Assembly: GCA_001917135.1 (NCBI GenBank)
Contig: MNTT01000013.1
Location: 124,001-188,000 of the forward strand
Length of the DNA: 64,000 nucleotides
Reading direction: 5' to 3'
Source of the DNA: Acetobacter sp. 46_36
GTDB lineage: Bacteria; Pseudomonadota; Alphaproteobacteria; RF32; CAG-239
Below are positions 34,436-48,588 of this stretch, piece by piece. The notes beneath the pieces were generated by a model, which saw only the letters and a list, made by a program, of their open reading frames with translations, did not search any database and was not told where the DNA came from. Each line of letters starts with the position of its first letter. Positions within the stretch are counted from its first letter, which is position 1. The position numbers and the translations under genes were made by a program.

Positions 34436-37400
34436 ATGAAAGAATCTTATACGAGCAAGAAACGTGTAAGAAAAAATTTCGGGCGGATTGATGCCGTTAT
34501 CGACATGCCCAGCCTGATTGAGGTTCAGACCGGTTCGTACAACAGCTTTATCAACAACGTTGACATGTACGGCAACCATTGCGAGTTCGGTCTGGAAGAA
34601 GTATTTAAATCCATTTTCCCCATCCGCGACTTTTCCGGCAACGGCGTGCTGGAGTTTGTCAAGTACGAACTGTCGCAGCCGAAGTACGATGTCGAAGAGT
34701 GCATGAAGCGCGATCTGACATACGCGGCGCCGGTAAAAGCGACGCTGCGCCTGGTCGTATTTGACGTGGACGAAGCCACGGGCGCGAAATCCGTGCACGA
34801 CATCAAGGAACAGGACGTGTTTATGGGCGATATCCCGCTGATGACAGACAAGGGTACGTTTATCGTCAACGGCACCGAGCGCGTGGTCGTTTCGCAGATG
34901 CACAGAAGCCCGGGCGTATTCTTTGACGACGACAAGGGCAAAACCGTCGCTTCGGGTAAGAAACTGTTTGCGGCGCGCATTATTCCGTACCGCGGTTCCT
35001 GGTTAGATTTTGAATTCGACGCTAAAGATTTGGTTTACGCGCGTATTGACCGCCGCAGAAAGCTGCCGGTTACGACGATTTTCTATTCCCTGTATTCGAA
35101 GGAAACCGAAGAAAAAATCGCCGAGCTGAAAAAGCAGGGCAAGCGCATTGACCCGTCGGAAATTACGGGTATGAGCAAAGAGGAAATCCTTTCCTACTTC
35201 TATGACATCGACCATGTCGAAAAGCTCAAAAAAGGCTGGAAAGTCGCGTTTGAACCGGCACGGGTCAAGGGCGTCAAATTCCCGTTTGATTTGGTTGACG
35301 CCGACACCAATAAAGTTGTCTGGGAAAAAGACAAGAAGCTGACGGTGCGTTCGGCACAGAAGCTGGTTGACAAAGGGCTGAAGAGCTTTTTGGTTGACGA
35401 CAACTACCTGTACGGCAAATTCCTGGCGAAGGCTCTGGTTATCGCCAAGACCGGCGAAGTTATCGCCGACGCGGGCGCCGAGCTGAACGAAGAGCTGCTG
35501 ACCGCAATTAACGAAGCAAAAATCAAAGAACTGGATTTGCTCTATATCGACAACGTCAATGTCGGGCCGTATATCCGCAATACCCTGGAAGCTGACCGCA
35601 ATACCAACCGCGAAGAAGCTCTGGGCGACATCTTTAAGGTTATGCGCCCGGGCGAACCGGTTACGCTGGAAGCGTCGGAAGCGATTTTCAAGATGCTGTT
35701 CTTTGATGAAGAAAGATACGATCTGTCTTCGGTCGGCCGCGTGAAGATGAATTCGGCGCTGGATATTCCGTTTGCGGAAGCTCCGGATACCTGCCACATT
35801 CTGCGCAAGGACGATATTCTGCGCGTGGTTAAGCACATGGTTGAGCTGCGCGACGGCAAGGGCGAAGTTGACGATATTGACCACTTGGGCAACCGCCGCG
35901 TGCGTTCCGTCGGCGAGCTGATGGAAAACCAGTACCGCATGGGCCTTTTGAGAATGGAAAGAGCCATCCGCGAAAAGATGAGCTCGGAAGTTTTGAACAA
36001 CGTCAAGCCGCAGGATCTGGTCAATGCAAAACCGATTGCCGCGGTTATCCGCGAGTTCTTCGGTTCGTCGCAGCTGTCGCAGTTTATGGATCAGAATAAC
36101 CCGCTGTCGGAAGTTACGCACAAGCGCCGTCTGTCGGCATTGGGCCCCGGCGGTTTGAGCCGCGACCGCGCCGGCTTTGAAGTCCGCGACGTACACCCGA
36201 CGCACTACGGGCGTATCTGCCCGATTGAAACGCCGGAAGGCCCGAACATCGGTTTGATTAACGCTCTGTCCACATACGCGCGCATTAACAAGTACGGCTT
36301 TATCGAATGCCCGTACCGCAAGGTGGTTGACGGCGTGGTTACCGATGACGTGGTTTATCTGTCGGCGGACGAAGAGTCCAAGTACATCATGGCGGAAGCA
36401 AATGCAAAAGTCAAAGAAGACGGACACTTTGAAAACGATTTGATTACCTGCCGCAAAGCGGGCGAAGTCATTTTTGCAAAACCGGAAGAAATCAACTTCA
36501 TCGATGTTTCGCCGAAACAGCTGGTTTCGGTTGCGGCGGCATTGATTCCGTTCTTGGAAAACGACGACGCGAACCGCGCGCTGATGGGTTCGAACATGCA
36601 GCGCCAAGGCGTGCCGCTGCTGCGTTCCGAGGCGCCGCTGGTCGGCACCGGCATTGAAGCGACGGTGGCAAAAGATTCCGGAGCGACGCTGGTTGCCAAA
36701 TACGACGGCGAAGTTGTGGCGGTTGACGCGAACCGTATCGTTATCCGCAGCCACAACAACGACAACGTGGCCGATATGGGCGTGGAAATTTACAGACTGT
36801 CCAAGTTCCGCCGCTCCAACCAGGATACCTGCATCAACCAGGTGCCGCTGGTTAAAGTCGGCGACCAGATTCACGCCGGCGACATCATTGCCGACGGCCC
36901 GTGTACCGATATGGGCGAGCTGGCGCTGGGCAAGAACGTTCTGGTAGCGTTTATGCCGTGGAACGGTTTGAACTACGAAGACGCGATTTTGCTGTCGGAA
37001 CGCATTTCCCGCGACGATGTTCTGACCTCGCTGCACATTGAAGAATTTGAAGTTATGGCACGCGACACGAAGCTCGGGCAGGAAGAAATCACCCGAGATA
37101 TTCCGAACGTCGGCGAAGACGCGCTCAGAAACCTGGACGAATCCGGCATTATCTACATCGGTGCCGAGGTTAAGGCCGGCGACATTCTGGTCGGCAAGGT
37201 AACGCCGAAAGGCGAGAGCGTGGTTACGCCGGAAGAAAAACTGCTGCGCGCCATCTTCGGCGAAAAGGCAAGCGACGTCCGCGATACGTCTTTGCGTGCC
37301 CAGCCGGGCATTGAAGGCGTCGTTGTTGACGTTCAGGTGTTTAACCGTCGCGGCGTCGAAAAAGACGAACGCGCGCTGGCGATTGAGCAGGGCGAAATTT

Positions 37401-38620
37401 CCAAGCTTGCCAAAGACCGCGACGACGAAATGAACATCGTCCGCAAGAGCTACAACCAGCGCCTGAAAGAAATGCTTTTGGGGCAGACGGTGGTTGACGC
37501 GCCGAAGGGCATTGCGAAGAAACTGGTACTGACCGAGGAAGTCCTGAAGAACATTCCGGAATATCAGCTCGGCAAAATCGTCATCAAAGACGAAGACCTG
37601 ATGAGCAAAATCGAAGAATTCACCAATGCGTTTAACGCGCGTCTGGACAGAGTACAGAAGCACTTTGAACAGAAGGTTGAAGAAGTTCAGCGCGGCGACG
37701 ACCTGCTGCCGGGCGTTTTGAAACAGGTCAAAGTCTTTATCGCAACCAAGCGTAAGATGCAAACCGGCGACAAGATGGCCGGACGCCACGGTAACAAAGG
37801 TACGGTTTCGCGCGTTCTGCCGCTGGAAGATATGCCGTATATGGAAGACGGCACCCCGGTTGACATCGTGCTCAACCCGCTGGGCGTGCCTTCCCGTATG
37901 AACGTGGGGCAAATCCTCGAGACGCACCTGGGCTGGGCTGCCAAAGAACTCGGCAAACAGCTGAATGACCTTTGCGAACAGTACAAGCGCGGCGAAAAGA
38001 CGATTGACGAACTCAACGCGAAACTCAAGGAAATCTATGGCGAAAAGCAGTACAAGAAAGAAATCGAGACGCTGACCGAACCGGAAAAGCTGGAAATGGT
38101 CGGCAACCTCAAAAACGGTATCCCGATGGCGACCCCGGTATTCGACGGCGCGAACGGCGACGACATCAACCGCATGCTGAAGATGGCGGGACTGCCGACA
38201 TCCGGCCAGATTGACCTGTACGACGGACGTACCGGCGAGAAGTTTGACCGCAAGGTTACGGTCGGCATTATCTACATGATTAAGCTGCACCACATCGTCG
38301 ACGAAAAAATGCACGCACGTTCGGTCGGCCCGTACAGCCTCGTTACCCAGCAGCCGCTGGGCGGTAAGGCGCAATTCGGCGGCCAACGTTTCGGCGAAAT
38401 GGAAGTTTGGGCGCTGCAGGCATACGGCGCGGCTTACACGCTGCAGGAAATGCTGACGGTCAAGTCCGACGACGTCAACGGCAGAACCAAGGTTTACGAG
38501 GCGATTGTCCGCGGCGAAGACAGCTTTGAATCGGGCATTCCGGAGAGCTTTAACGTTTTGGTCAAGGAAATCAAGTCTTTGTGCCTGAACGTTGAAATGT
38601 TGAACGAAGAACAAGCCTAA
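34436..38620 (+). CDS. rpoB: RNA polymerase beta subunit
   Basis: 1394 aa. The rifampicin-binding region (FGSSQLSQFMDQNNPLSE, residues about 541-558) followed by THKRRLSALGPGGLSRDRAG is wild type at all classic resistance positions. GRICPIETPEGPNIGL, GSNMQRQ(G)VPLL, MPWNGLNYEDAI, GDKMAGRHGNKG and QQPLGGKAQFGGQRFGEME, which contact nucleotide and template, are all present. Start at 34436; a weak AAGGAT lies 6-11 nt upstream. It is 23 nt before rpoC, one operon. Transcription starts at its own promoter. Length is ordinary for Alphaproteobacteria. Confidence 0.98.
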   Translation: MKESYTSKKRVRKNFGRIDAVIDMPSLIEVQTGSYNSFINNVDMYGNHCEFGLEEVFKSIFPIRDFSGNGVLEFVKYELSQPKYDVEECMKRDLTYAAPVKATLRLVVFDVDEATGAKSVHDIKEQDVFMGDIPLMTDKGTFIVNGTERVVVSQMHRSPGVFFDDDKGKTVASGKKLFAARIIPYRGSWLDFEFDAKDLVYARIDRRRKLPVTTIFYSLYSKETEEKIAELKKQGKRIDPSEITGMSKEEILSYFYDIDHVEKLKKGWKVAFEPARVKGVKFPFDLVDADTNKVVWEKDKKLTVRSAQKLVDKGLKSFLVDDNYLYGKFLAKALVIAKTGEVIADAGAELNEELLTAINEAKIKELDLLYIDNVNVGPYIRNTLEADRNTNREEALGDIFKVMRPGEPVTLEASEAIFKMLFFDEERYDLSSVGRVKMNSALDIPFAEAPDTCHILRKDDILRVVKHMVELRDGKGEVDDIDHLGNRRVRSVGELMENQYRMGLLRMERAIREKMSSEVLNNVKPQDLVNAKPIAAVIREFFGSSQLSQFMDQNNPLSEVTHKRRLSALGPGGLSRDRAGFEVRDVHPTHYGRICPIETPEGPNIGLINALSTYARINKYGFIECPYRKVVDGVVTDDVVYLSADEESKYIMAEANAKVKEDGHFENDLITCRKAGEVIFAKPEEINFIDVSPKQLVSVAAALIPFLENDDANRALMGSNMQRQGVPLLRSEAPLVGTGIEATVAKDSGATLVAKYDGEVVAVDANRIVIRSHNNDNVADMGVEIYRLSKFRRSNQDTCINQVPLVKVGDQIHAGDIIADGPCTDMGELALGKNVLVAFMPWNGLNYEDAILLSERISRDDVLTSLHIEEFEVMARDTKLGQEEITRDIPNVGEDALRNLDESGIIYIGAEVKAGDILVGKVTPKGESVVTPEEKLLRAIFGEKASDVRDTSLRAQPGIEGVVVDVQVFNRRGVEKDERALAIEQGEISKLAKDRDDEMNIVRKSYNQRLKEMLLGQTVVDAPKGIAKKLVLTEEVLKNIPEYQLGKIVIKDEDLMSKIEEFTNAFNARLDRVQKHFEQKVEEVQRGDDLLPGVLKQVKVFIATKRKMQTGDKMAGRHGNKGTVSRVLPLEDMPYMEDGTPVDIVLNPLGVPSRMNVGQILETHLGWAAKELGKQLNDLCEQYKRGEKTIDELNAKLKEIYGEKQYKKEIETLTEPEKLEMVGNLKNGIPMATPVFDGANGDDINRMLKMAGLPTSGQIDLYDGRTGEKFDRKVTVGIIYMIKLHHIVDEKMHARSVGPYSLVTQQPLGGKAQFGGQRFGEMEVWALQAYGAAYTLQEMLTVKSDDVNGRTKVYEAIVRGEDSFESGIPESFNVLVKEIKSLCLNVEMLNEEQA

Positions 38621-38643
38621 GCGATAAAAGGAGTTTTACAAAT

Positions 38644-42837
<4,194 letters not shown>

Positions 42838-42863
42838 ACAAGCGGCAAGTTGCAGGCTTGGGG

Positions 42864-42896
42864 AAAAGGGGAGCGTTTTGCGGCGCTCTCCTTTTT
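42864..42896 (+). terminator. rpoBC intrinsic terminator
   Basis: AAAAGGGGAGCG, 8-nt loop, CGCTCTCCTTTTT, with one G-T pair. It begins 27 nt after the rpoC stop. From here to 43016 the DNA has no gene. Confidence 0.88.
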
Positions 42897-43016
42897 GTTT
42901 GTCTGAGCGTGGCGGGGCGCGGGGCAAGGCAGTGTTGGGGGAGGAGCAAAGGGCAACGGAATAGGGAGATTTCTGCGTTCTGTTATTTTTTTGCCGTTGT
43001 GCCGGGGGAAAAATTG

Positions 43017-43045
43017 TTGCACCAGGCTGAAAAATATGGTAAAAT
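43017..43045 (+). promoter_or_regulatory. Promoter-leader module 1
   Basis: -35 TTGCAC (43017-43022), 17-nt spacer, -10 TAAAAT (43040-43045), 21 nt, then ATGTCTATTATT at 43067. The spacing from -10 to this ATG is the same in modules 2 and 3. Confidence 0.65.
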
Positions 43046-43066
43046 GCTGTTTGTAAATATAAGGGT

Positions 43067-43123
43067 ATGTCTATTATTTGGAAGTTTTTCATAATTTGTT
43101 TTTTTCGGGGTTTTTCTTCGTGA
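43067..43123 (+). CDS. Leader ORF 1 (MSIIWKFF...)
   Basis: 18 codons ending in SS, hydrophobic with several Phe. It begins with the ATGTYTATTATT block shared with leaders at 55729 and 57218. The main gene ATG (43259) is 135 nt later and has no Shine-Dalgarno. It may be a translated regulatory leader or an RNA motif that happens to contain an ATG. Confidence 0.4.
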   Translation: MSIIWKFFIICFFRGFSS

Positions 43124-43258
43124 CAGGTTATGCAAAATTTTTTGTAACGGGATGTTCCTTATTTTACAAAAAATGTTTAACTTTGAAATGGTATCGCATG
43201 GTGCCGTTTTGCGAAGGAGTAGGGAAAGGCCCGAACCTCGTTAAAAAAAGAAAAATTA

Positions 43259-43642
43259 TGGAAAAATTTTTTTTCTGTTTCAAGGAAAGTTCTGGGCGGC
43301 TTATTTGTGTTTTTAGCCATTGCCTCCATTGTTTCAGGTGCCGTTTACAGTACCGGCGCACTGGTTGTGAAGCTGCTCATAGCAGAATTGCTGTATGCCG
43401 GGCTGTGTTTCCTGTTTCTGTTTCTGGCAGAAAGGACATGGGACAGCTGCGACAGTTTTGTTGAGCGCCTGGGGATGGGTGCACTGTCTGTGGGTGTGTT
43501 CGGCGTTGTTGTCGGATTTCCGGCCTATCTGTTCGGAGCGGATTTATGGACAGGGATTGGCGCTTTGCTTGCCGTAGCCGGTCTGGGACTGGGACTTGTC
43601 ATTATTGCGGGGCTCATGATAAGCCTCGTTATCTGCGGATAA
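43259..43642 (+). pseudogene. Small multi-pass membrane protein, frameshifted at a T8 run
   Basis: ATG 43259 opens ATGGAAAAA followed by eight T. Read with one T fewer, it gives MEKFFSVSRKVLGGLFVFLA and continues into a 111-codon hydrophobic frame (from 43307) with four membrane segments ending VIIAGLMISLVICG. As written, the ATG frame leaves this path and ends at 43464. So the gene is either phase-variable by slippage at T8, a recent frameshift, or a sequencing error. Its layout resembles the 154-aa membrane protein at 55874, which has the same leader module. Function unknown. A long terminator follows. Confidence 0.55.
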
Positions 43643-43650
43643 AAAGAAGT

Positions 43651-43691
43651 AACGGGATACAAGAGGATGCTCTTGCGTCCCGTTATTTTTT
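43651..43691 (+). terminator. Intrinsic terminator
   Basis: AACGGGA (43651-43657) pairs with TCCCGTT (43678-43684), inner stem AAGAG/CTCTT, then ATTTTTTT. Confidence 0.85.
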
Positions 43692-43863
43692 TACGGCTAT
43701 GCCGGTTTAGGGGGGCGGGCTGGGATGAGCTGAGCAAGCGGGGCGGTAAGCGTAATAGTAAGCGGGACGGCAGGCGGGGCAGTAAGCGGGGCGCATACAT
43801 ACAAAATTATCAACATATTGCGGAAAAAAAGCAAAAAGGCTGGAATTTACGGCAAGGTGTGTT

Positions 43864-43881
43864 ACATACTAACCAGTATGT
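43864..43881. promoter_or_regulatory. TetR/AcrR-type operator upstream of RND pump
   Basis: Perfect inverted repeat ACATACT-AACC-AGTATGT. It resembles the ACATACATT half-site layout that AcrR-type repressors bind. It sits 33 nt before the adaptor ATG, close to the expected start site. No TetR gene is adjacent in the window. A clear -35/-10 was not resolved around it. Confidence 0.6.
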
Positions 43882-43913
43882 GTGTTTTTATGCAATGATT
43901 ATTTGGAGGGCTT

Positions 43914-45272
43914 ATGTCTTTGGGGTGCAGAACGTTTTGGAGAAGTAAAATTTGGGCGGCGGCGATGATGCTTGCGCCGGTCATGGTGCTGTCGGGGTGC
44001 GACGACAAGGCGGCGGGAGAACAGCAGGCAGGCGCGGGCACTGCCGTCGACGTGGTGCAGGTAATGCCGCAGAATGTGCCGCTGACGTTTGAATTTGCGG
44101 CGCGGGCGCAGGGTTCCAAAGAGACGGAAGTGCGGGCGCGCGTCGGGGGCATTCTGCTTAAGCGCAATTATGTCGAAGGCGCGGAAGTCAGCGAGGGGCA
44201 GGTGCTGTTTGAGATTGACCCGGATACCTACCGGGTGGCGCTGAACCAGGCCAAGGCCAAGCTGGCGCAGACCGAGGCAGAGCTTAAAAATGCCGAGACG
44301 CAGCTGGCGCGTACCGAAAAGCTGTTCAAGCAGGGGTATGCGAGCGAGAAGTCGCGCGACGACGCGGTTGCCAACGCAGACTCGCTGAAGGCGGCGCTGC
44401 AGTCGGCACAGGCGGCGGTGGATGCGGCGCAGCTTAACCTTGACTATACGCAGGTCAAAGCGCCCATCAGCGGGCTGACGAGCATGGAAGTCCAGTCGGA
44501 GGGGAGTTTGATTTCCACTTCCGGCGAGGGCGGGCTCCTGACGCACATTACGCAGCTTAATCCGATTTACGTGATGTTTTCGATGTCGGAAACGGAAATG
44601 ATGAAGATGGCGGAAATGATTGAAAAAGGCTATCTGGCGCAGCCGCAGCGCAAAGACCAGATAAAGGCGAAGCTTAATGCCGGCGACGGGTGGCAGTATC
44701 CGCAGGCCGGAGACATTGACTTCGTTAACCCGACGGTTGACCAGGAAACGGGGACGATTAAGCTGCGCGCGGTGTTTGACAATCCGAAAGGGCGGATACG
44801 CCCGGGACAGTTTCTGCGCCTGAGCGTGGAGGGCGTTGTGCGCGCCGATGCGCTGGTTGTGCCGCAGACGGCGGTAATGCAGGGAGCGAACGGCTCTTAT
44901 GTTTATCGCATCAACGCGCAGGATAAAATTGAAGCAGCGCCGATTACGACCGGTTTTGCGACCAAAGACGGCGGCTGGATTGTAGACACGGGGCTGAACC
45001 CGGGCGACAGGGTGGTTGTCAGCGGACTGCTGAAACTGCGGCCGGGGATGGCCGCGGCGCCGCAGATTATGAATGCAACGAGTGCAGCGGAGAATAATCC
45101 GGCGGTTAAGGGATATGCACGTGCGGCCGGTGAAACGGGCACGGTATCTGATGGTGCAGGCGCGGTAAATGCGGCTGAGAGCACGGGAGCCGGGGCTGCC
45201 GGTGAAACGGGCACGGGAGCCGGGGCGACAACCGACGGTGCGGCGGCCAGTGGTGCTGCGGTTAAAGAATAA
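43914..45272 (+). CDS. RND efflux periplasmic adaptor (MexA/AcrA-like lipoprotein)
   Basis: 452 aa. The signal peptide ends in the lipobox VLSGC, so it is a lipoprotein of the inner membrane facing the periplasm. Barrel-sandwich/lipoyl segments (VRARVGGILLKRNYVEGAEVSEGQVLFEID and DYTQVKAPISGLT) flank a helical hairpin; the beta-barrel and membrane-proximal domains follow. It bridges the RND transporter to an outer-membrane channel, not encoded here. The C-terminal 60 residues are low-complexity Gly/Ala/Thr repeats (GAAGETGTG), unusual for the family. GGAGGG precedes ATG 43914. It lies 14 nt upstream of the transporter gene. Substrate unknown. Confidence 0.93.
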   Translation: MSLGCRTFWRSKIWAAAMMLAPVMVLSGCDDKAAGEQQAGAGTAVDVVQVMPQNVPLTFEFAARAQGSKETEVRARVGGILLKRNYVEGAEVSEGQVLFEIDPDTYRVALNQAKAKLAQTEAELKNAETQLARTEKLFKQGYASEKSRDDAVANADSLKAALQSAQAAVDAAQLNLDYTQVKAPISGLTSMEVQSEGSLISTSGEGGLLTHITQLNPIYVMFSMSETEMMKMAEMIEKGYLAQPQRKDQIKAKLNAGDGWQYPQAGDIDFVNPTVDQETGTIKLRAVFDNPKGRIRPGQFLRLSVEGVVRADALVVPQTAVMQGANGSYVYRINAQDKIEAAPITTGFATKDGGWIVDTGLNPGDRVVVSGLLKLRPGMAAAPQIMNATSAAENNPAVKGYARAAGETGTVSDGAGAVNAAESTGAGAAGETGTGAGATTDGAAASGAAVKE

Positions 45273-45286
45273 ACGGGAGCGGGAAG

Positions 45287-48200
45287 ATGTTTTCAAAGTT
45301 TTTTATCGAAAGGCCGATTTTTGCGACCGTGATTTCGCTGATTATCGTGCTGGCGGGGCTGGTTTCAATGAAAGTTCTGCCGGTGGAGCAGTATCCGAAC
45401 ATCGTGCCGACGGAAATTCAGGTTACGGCGACTTATCCGGGGGCGACGGCGGAAGTGCTGGCGGACACGGTAGCGGCGCCGCTGGAGCAGGAAATCAACG
45501 GCGTCAAGAACATGATTTACATGTATTCCAACGCGACGTCGTCGGGGTATCTGACGCTCGGCGTGGTGTTTGACATCGGAACCGACCCGGACCAGGCGAC
45601 GATTGACGTCAACAACAAGGTACAGATGGCAACGTCCAAGCTGCCGGCGGAAGTTACCAAGCAGGGCGTTACGGTGGAGCAGAAATCAAACTCCATTTTG
45701 CAGGTTATCACGATGCGTTCGACGTCGGACCTGTATGATACGGTGTACGTTTCCAACTATGCGCTGCTGAACGTGCTGGACGAAATCCGGCGCATCAAGG
45801 GCGTGGGCAGCGCGTCGCTGTTTGCGTCGCAGGACTATTCGATGCGCATCTGGCTGTCGCCCGACAAACTGGCGGAATATAACCTGACGCCGCAGGACGT
45901 GATTGCGGCGGTGCAGGAACAGAACTCGCAGTTTGCGGCAGGGCAGTTCGGGCAGGAGCCGATGACGGAATCGCAGCCCTATACCTATTCGGTCAATACC
46001 AAGGGGCGGCTGGTTGACGAGAAAGAATTCGGCAATATCATCCTCAAGAGCAACGATATCGGCGGAATGCTGCGGCTCAAGGACGTGGCTCGGATTGAAC
46101 TCGGGGCGCAGGACTACAGCGTAACCTCCACCTTTAACGGCGAGCCGGCGGTGGCGTTTGCGGTTTATCTGCAGCCGGGGGCGAACGCGCTGGAAACGGC
46201 GGATTTGGTCAAGAAGAAAATGGCGGAATTGTCCAAGGGCTTTCCGCAGGGGATTACCTACGAAATCCCGTACGACACGACGCTGTTCGTGAACGTGTCG
46301 ATTGAAGAAGTTATCCATACGTTTTTTGAAGCGGTGCTGCTGGTTATTGCGGTCGTGTACCTGTTTTTGCAGAATATGCGGGCGACGCTGATTCCGATTT
46401 TGGCGGTGCCGGTGTCGATTATCGGCGCGTTTGCCGGAATGTATCTGCTGGGCTTTTCGATTAACCTTTTGACGCTGTTCGGGCTGATTTTGGCAATCGG
46501 TATCGTGGTTGACGACGCGATTATCGTGCTGGAAAACGTCGAGCGCCTGATGGACGAAGAAGGGCTGTCGCCGAAAGAGGCGGCAATTAAGGCGATGCAG
46601 GAAGTGTCGGGGCCGGTGGTCGCGGTGGCGCTGGTGCTGTCGGCGGTATTTCTGCCGATTGCGTTTCTGGGCGGCATGACCGGGGTTATGTACAAGCAGT
46701 TTTCGGTAACGATTGCGGTATCGGTGCTGATTTCCGCACTGGTGGCTTTGACGCTGACGCCGGCATTGTGCGCGCTGATTATCAAGAAGAAAAAGAGCGG
46801 GCAGGAACCGGCGGCGTTCTTTAGGTGGTTTAACGCCTTTTTTGACAAGGCGACGAGCTGGTATCTGGCGGGAGTGCATTACTTTTTGGCGCACCGGCGG
46901 CGGGCGGTTGCCGGGTTTGCGGCGGTACTGTTCGGCATTGCGGCGCTGTTTAAAATCGTGCCGACGGGGCTGGTGCCGACGGAAGATTTGGGGAATTTGC
47001 TGATGGCGTATTCCCTGCCGGAGGCGTCGTCTTTGCCGCGCACCGAAAAGTTTACCGAAAAAGTCGGCGCGGCGGTGCGGAAAGACCCGAACGTGCAGGA
47101 TTTTCTGACGATTAACGGCTACAATATGCTTTCTTCCAGCCAGAACACTTATTCGGGCATCAGCTTTGTTACGCTCAAAGACTGGAGCCTGCGGCAAGGC
47201 GCAGGGCAGTCGGCGGCGGAGCTGGCGCTTAAGTATTCGGGCATCGGCATGAGCCAGGACGAGGGCATCGCCTATGCGTTCAGCATGCCGCCGATTATGG
47301 GCATGAGCACGACCGGCGGGTTTGAGGGCTATATCCAGAACAAGACAGGCAAGACTTCGGCGGAGCTGATGGCGAAAACGCAGGAATTTGCCGACGCGGC
47401 GAACAAACGCCCGGAACTGGCGAACGTCAAGACGACGTTTTCGGTCAGCACGCCGCAATACCGCATTGACCTTGACCGCGAGAAGGCGAAAATGCTTAAC
47501 GTGCCGATTGACAACATCTATGCGGTGATGCAGTCCACGTTCGGCAGCCTGTATGTCAACGACTTTACCTATATGGGCAGAAACTTCCGCGTTACGCTGC
47601 AGTCGGAAGACAAATTCCGCCGCACGCCGGACGACCTGCGCTATGTGTACGTCAAGTCGGGAACCGGGGCACTGGTGCCGCTGGCGACGCTGATTAAGGT
47701 AGAGCGCGTTACGGGGCCGGAGCTGGTCAACCGTTTCAACATCTTTCCGGCGGCGAAGATAATGGGCGACGCGGCGGCGGGATATTCTTCCGGACAAGCG
47801 ATTGCGGCGATGGAAGAAGTCGCGGCGGAAGTGCTGGGCAGCGATTATGCTTTGGCGTGGATCGGTTCGGCGTATCAGGAAAAACAGGCGGGCGGAACGT
47901 CGACGCAGGCGTTTGTGTTCGGGCTGATTATGATTTTCCTCATTTTGTCGGCGCAGTACGAGAAATGGTCGCTGCCGATTGTGGTTATCCTCTCGGTGCC
48001 GTTTGCGGTGCTCGGGGCGTTGCTGGCGGTGTGGATGCGCGGGATTGAAAACGACCTCTATTTTCAGGTCGGATTGGTAACGCTTATCGGGTTGGCGGCG
48101 AAAAACGCAATTTTGATTGTCGAATTTGCGGTGATGAAAGTACAGGAAGGGCTTTCGTATGCCGAGGCGGCAGTTGAGGCGGCGAAGCTCCGGTTCCGCC

Positions 48201-48463
48201 CGATTGTGATGACGTCGCTGGCGTTTACGTTCGGCGTGCTGCCGCTGGCGGTATCCGCCGGAGCGGGCGCGGCGAGCCGGCATGCTATCGGTACGGGTAT
48301 GATCGGCGGCATGATTTTGTCGACGTTCGTGGCGACGCTGTTTGTGCCGATGATGTTTGCGATTATCGGCGAAACGTTTGACGAGGAAAACATCAGGCTG
48401 CGCAAAATCAACGAACGCGCGGAAAAACTCGGGCGGCCAAAGCTCAAACGCGCGCAGAGATGA
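45287..48463 (+). CDS. RND multidrug efflux transporter (AcrB/MexB, HAE1 family)
   Basis: 1058 aa, 12 membrane helices and two large periplasmic loops. N-terminus FIERPIFATVISLIIVLAG is the family signature. PNIVPTEIQVTATYPGA and the proton-relay Asp pair GIVVDDAIIVLENVERLM in TM4 are present, with a TM10 Lys region (LVTLIGLAAKNAILIVEFA). It exports drugs or detergent-like compounds with H+ antiport. It forms an operon with the adaptor. After it comes an 18-bp minisatellite and a terminator. Substrate range cannot be read from sequence. Confidence 0.95.
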   Translation: MFSKFFIERPIFATVISLIIVLAGLVSMKVLPVEQYPNIVPTEIQVTATYPGATAEVLADTVAAPLEQEINGVKNMIYMYSNATSSGYLTLGVVFDIGTDPDQATIDVNNKVQMATSKLPAEVTKQGVTVEQKSNSILQVITMRSTSDLYDTVYVSNYALLNVLDEIRRIKGVGSASLFASQDYSMRIWLSPDKLAEYNLTPQDVIAAVQEQNSQFAAGQFGQEPMTESQPYTYSVNTKGRLVDEKEFGNIILKSNDIGGMLRLKDVARIELGAQDYSVTSTFNGEPAVAFAVYLQPGANALETADLVKKKMAELSKGFPQGITYEIPYDTTLFVNVSIEEVIHTFFEAVLLVIAVVYLFLQNMRATLIPILAVPVSIIGAFAGMYLLGFSINLLTLFGLILAIGIVVDDAIIVLENVERLMDEEGLSPKEAAIKAMQEVSGPVVAVALVLSAVFLPIAFLGGMTGVMYKQFSVTIAVSVLISALVALTLTPALCALIIKKKKSGQEPAAFFRWFNAFFDKATSWYLAGVHYFLAHRRRAVAGFAAVLFGIAALFKIVPTGLVPTEDLGNLLMAYSLPEASSLPRTEKFTEKVGAAVRKDPNVQDFLTINGYNMLSSSQNTYSGISFVTLKDWSLRQGAGQSAAELALKYSGIGMSQDEGIAYAFSMPPIMGMSTTGGFEGYIQNKTGKTSAELMAKTQEFADAANKRPELANVKTTFSVSTPQYRIDLDREKAKMLNVPIDNIYAVMQSTFGSLYVNDFTYMGRNFRVTLQSEDKFRRTPDDLRYVYVKSGTGALVPLATLIKVERVTGPELVNRFNIFPAAKIMGDAAAGYSSGQAIAAMEEVAAEVLGSDYALAWIGSAYQEKQAGGTSTQAFVFGLIMIFLILSAQYEKWSLPIVVILSVPFAVLGALLAVWMRGIENDLYFQVGLVTLIGLAAKNAILIVEFAVMKVQEGLSYAEAAVEAAKLRFRPIVMTSLAFTFGVLPLAVSAGAGAASRHAIGTGMIGGMILSTFVATLFVPMMFAIIGETFDEENIRLRKINERAEKLGRPKLKRAQR

Positions 48464-48464
48464 G

Positions 48465-48560
48465 CGTCGGTGTAACAGGGACGTTCGGTGTAACATGGGC
48501 GTTCGGTGTAATCGGTGCGTTCGGTGTAATCGGTGCGTTCGGTGTCATCGGTGCGTTGGA
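48465..48560. repeat. 18-bp minisatellite after the RND transporter
   Basis: Five copies of GTTCGGTGTAATCGGTGC-type units. The spacer to 48760 is otherwise GC-rich with no gene. Confidence 0.9.
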
Positions 48561-48588
48561 AAAAGTCCGCTGAATGGCGGGCTTTTTT
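48560..48588 (+). terminator. RND operon terminator
   Basis: AAAGTCCGC, 6-nt loop, GCGGGCTTT (one T-G pair), then TTT. Confidence 0.8.

Noticed and set aside
35003..38614. 1203-codon open frame antisense to rpoB, and similar ones opposite rpoC and the RND transporter
   Set aside because: Codon-bias artefacts; composition (Phe/Gln/Arg/His-rich) fits no protein and the sense genes are certain.
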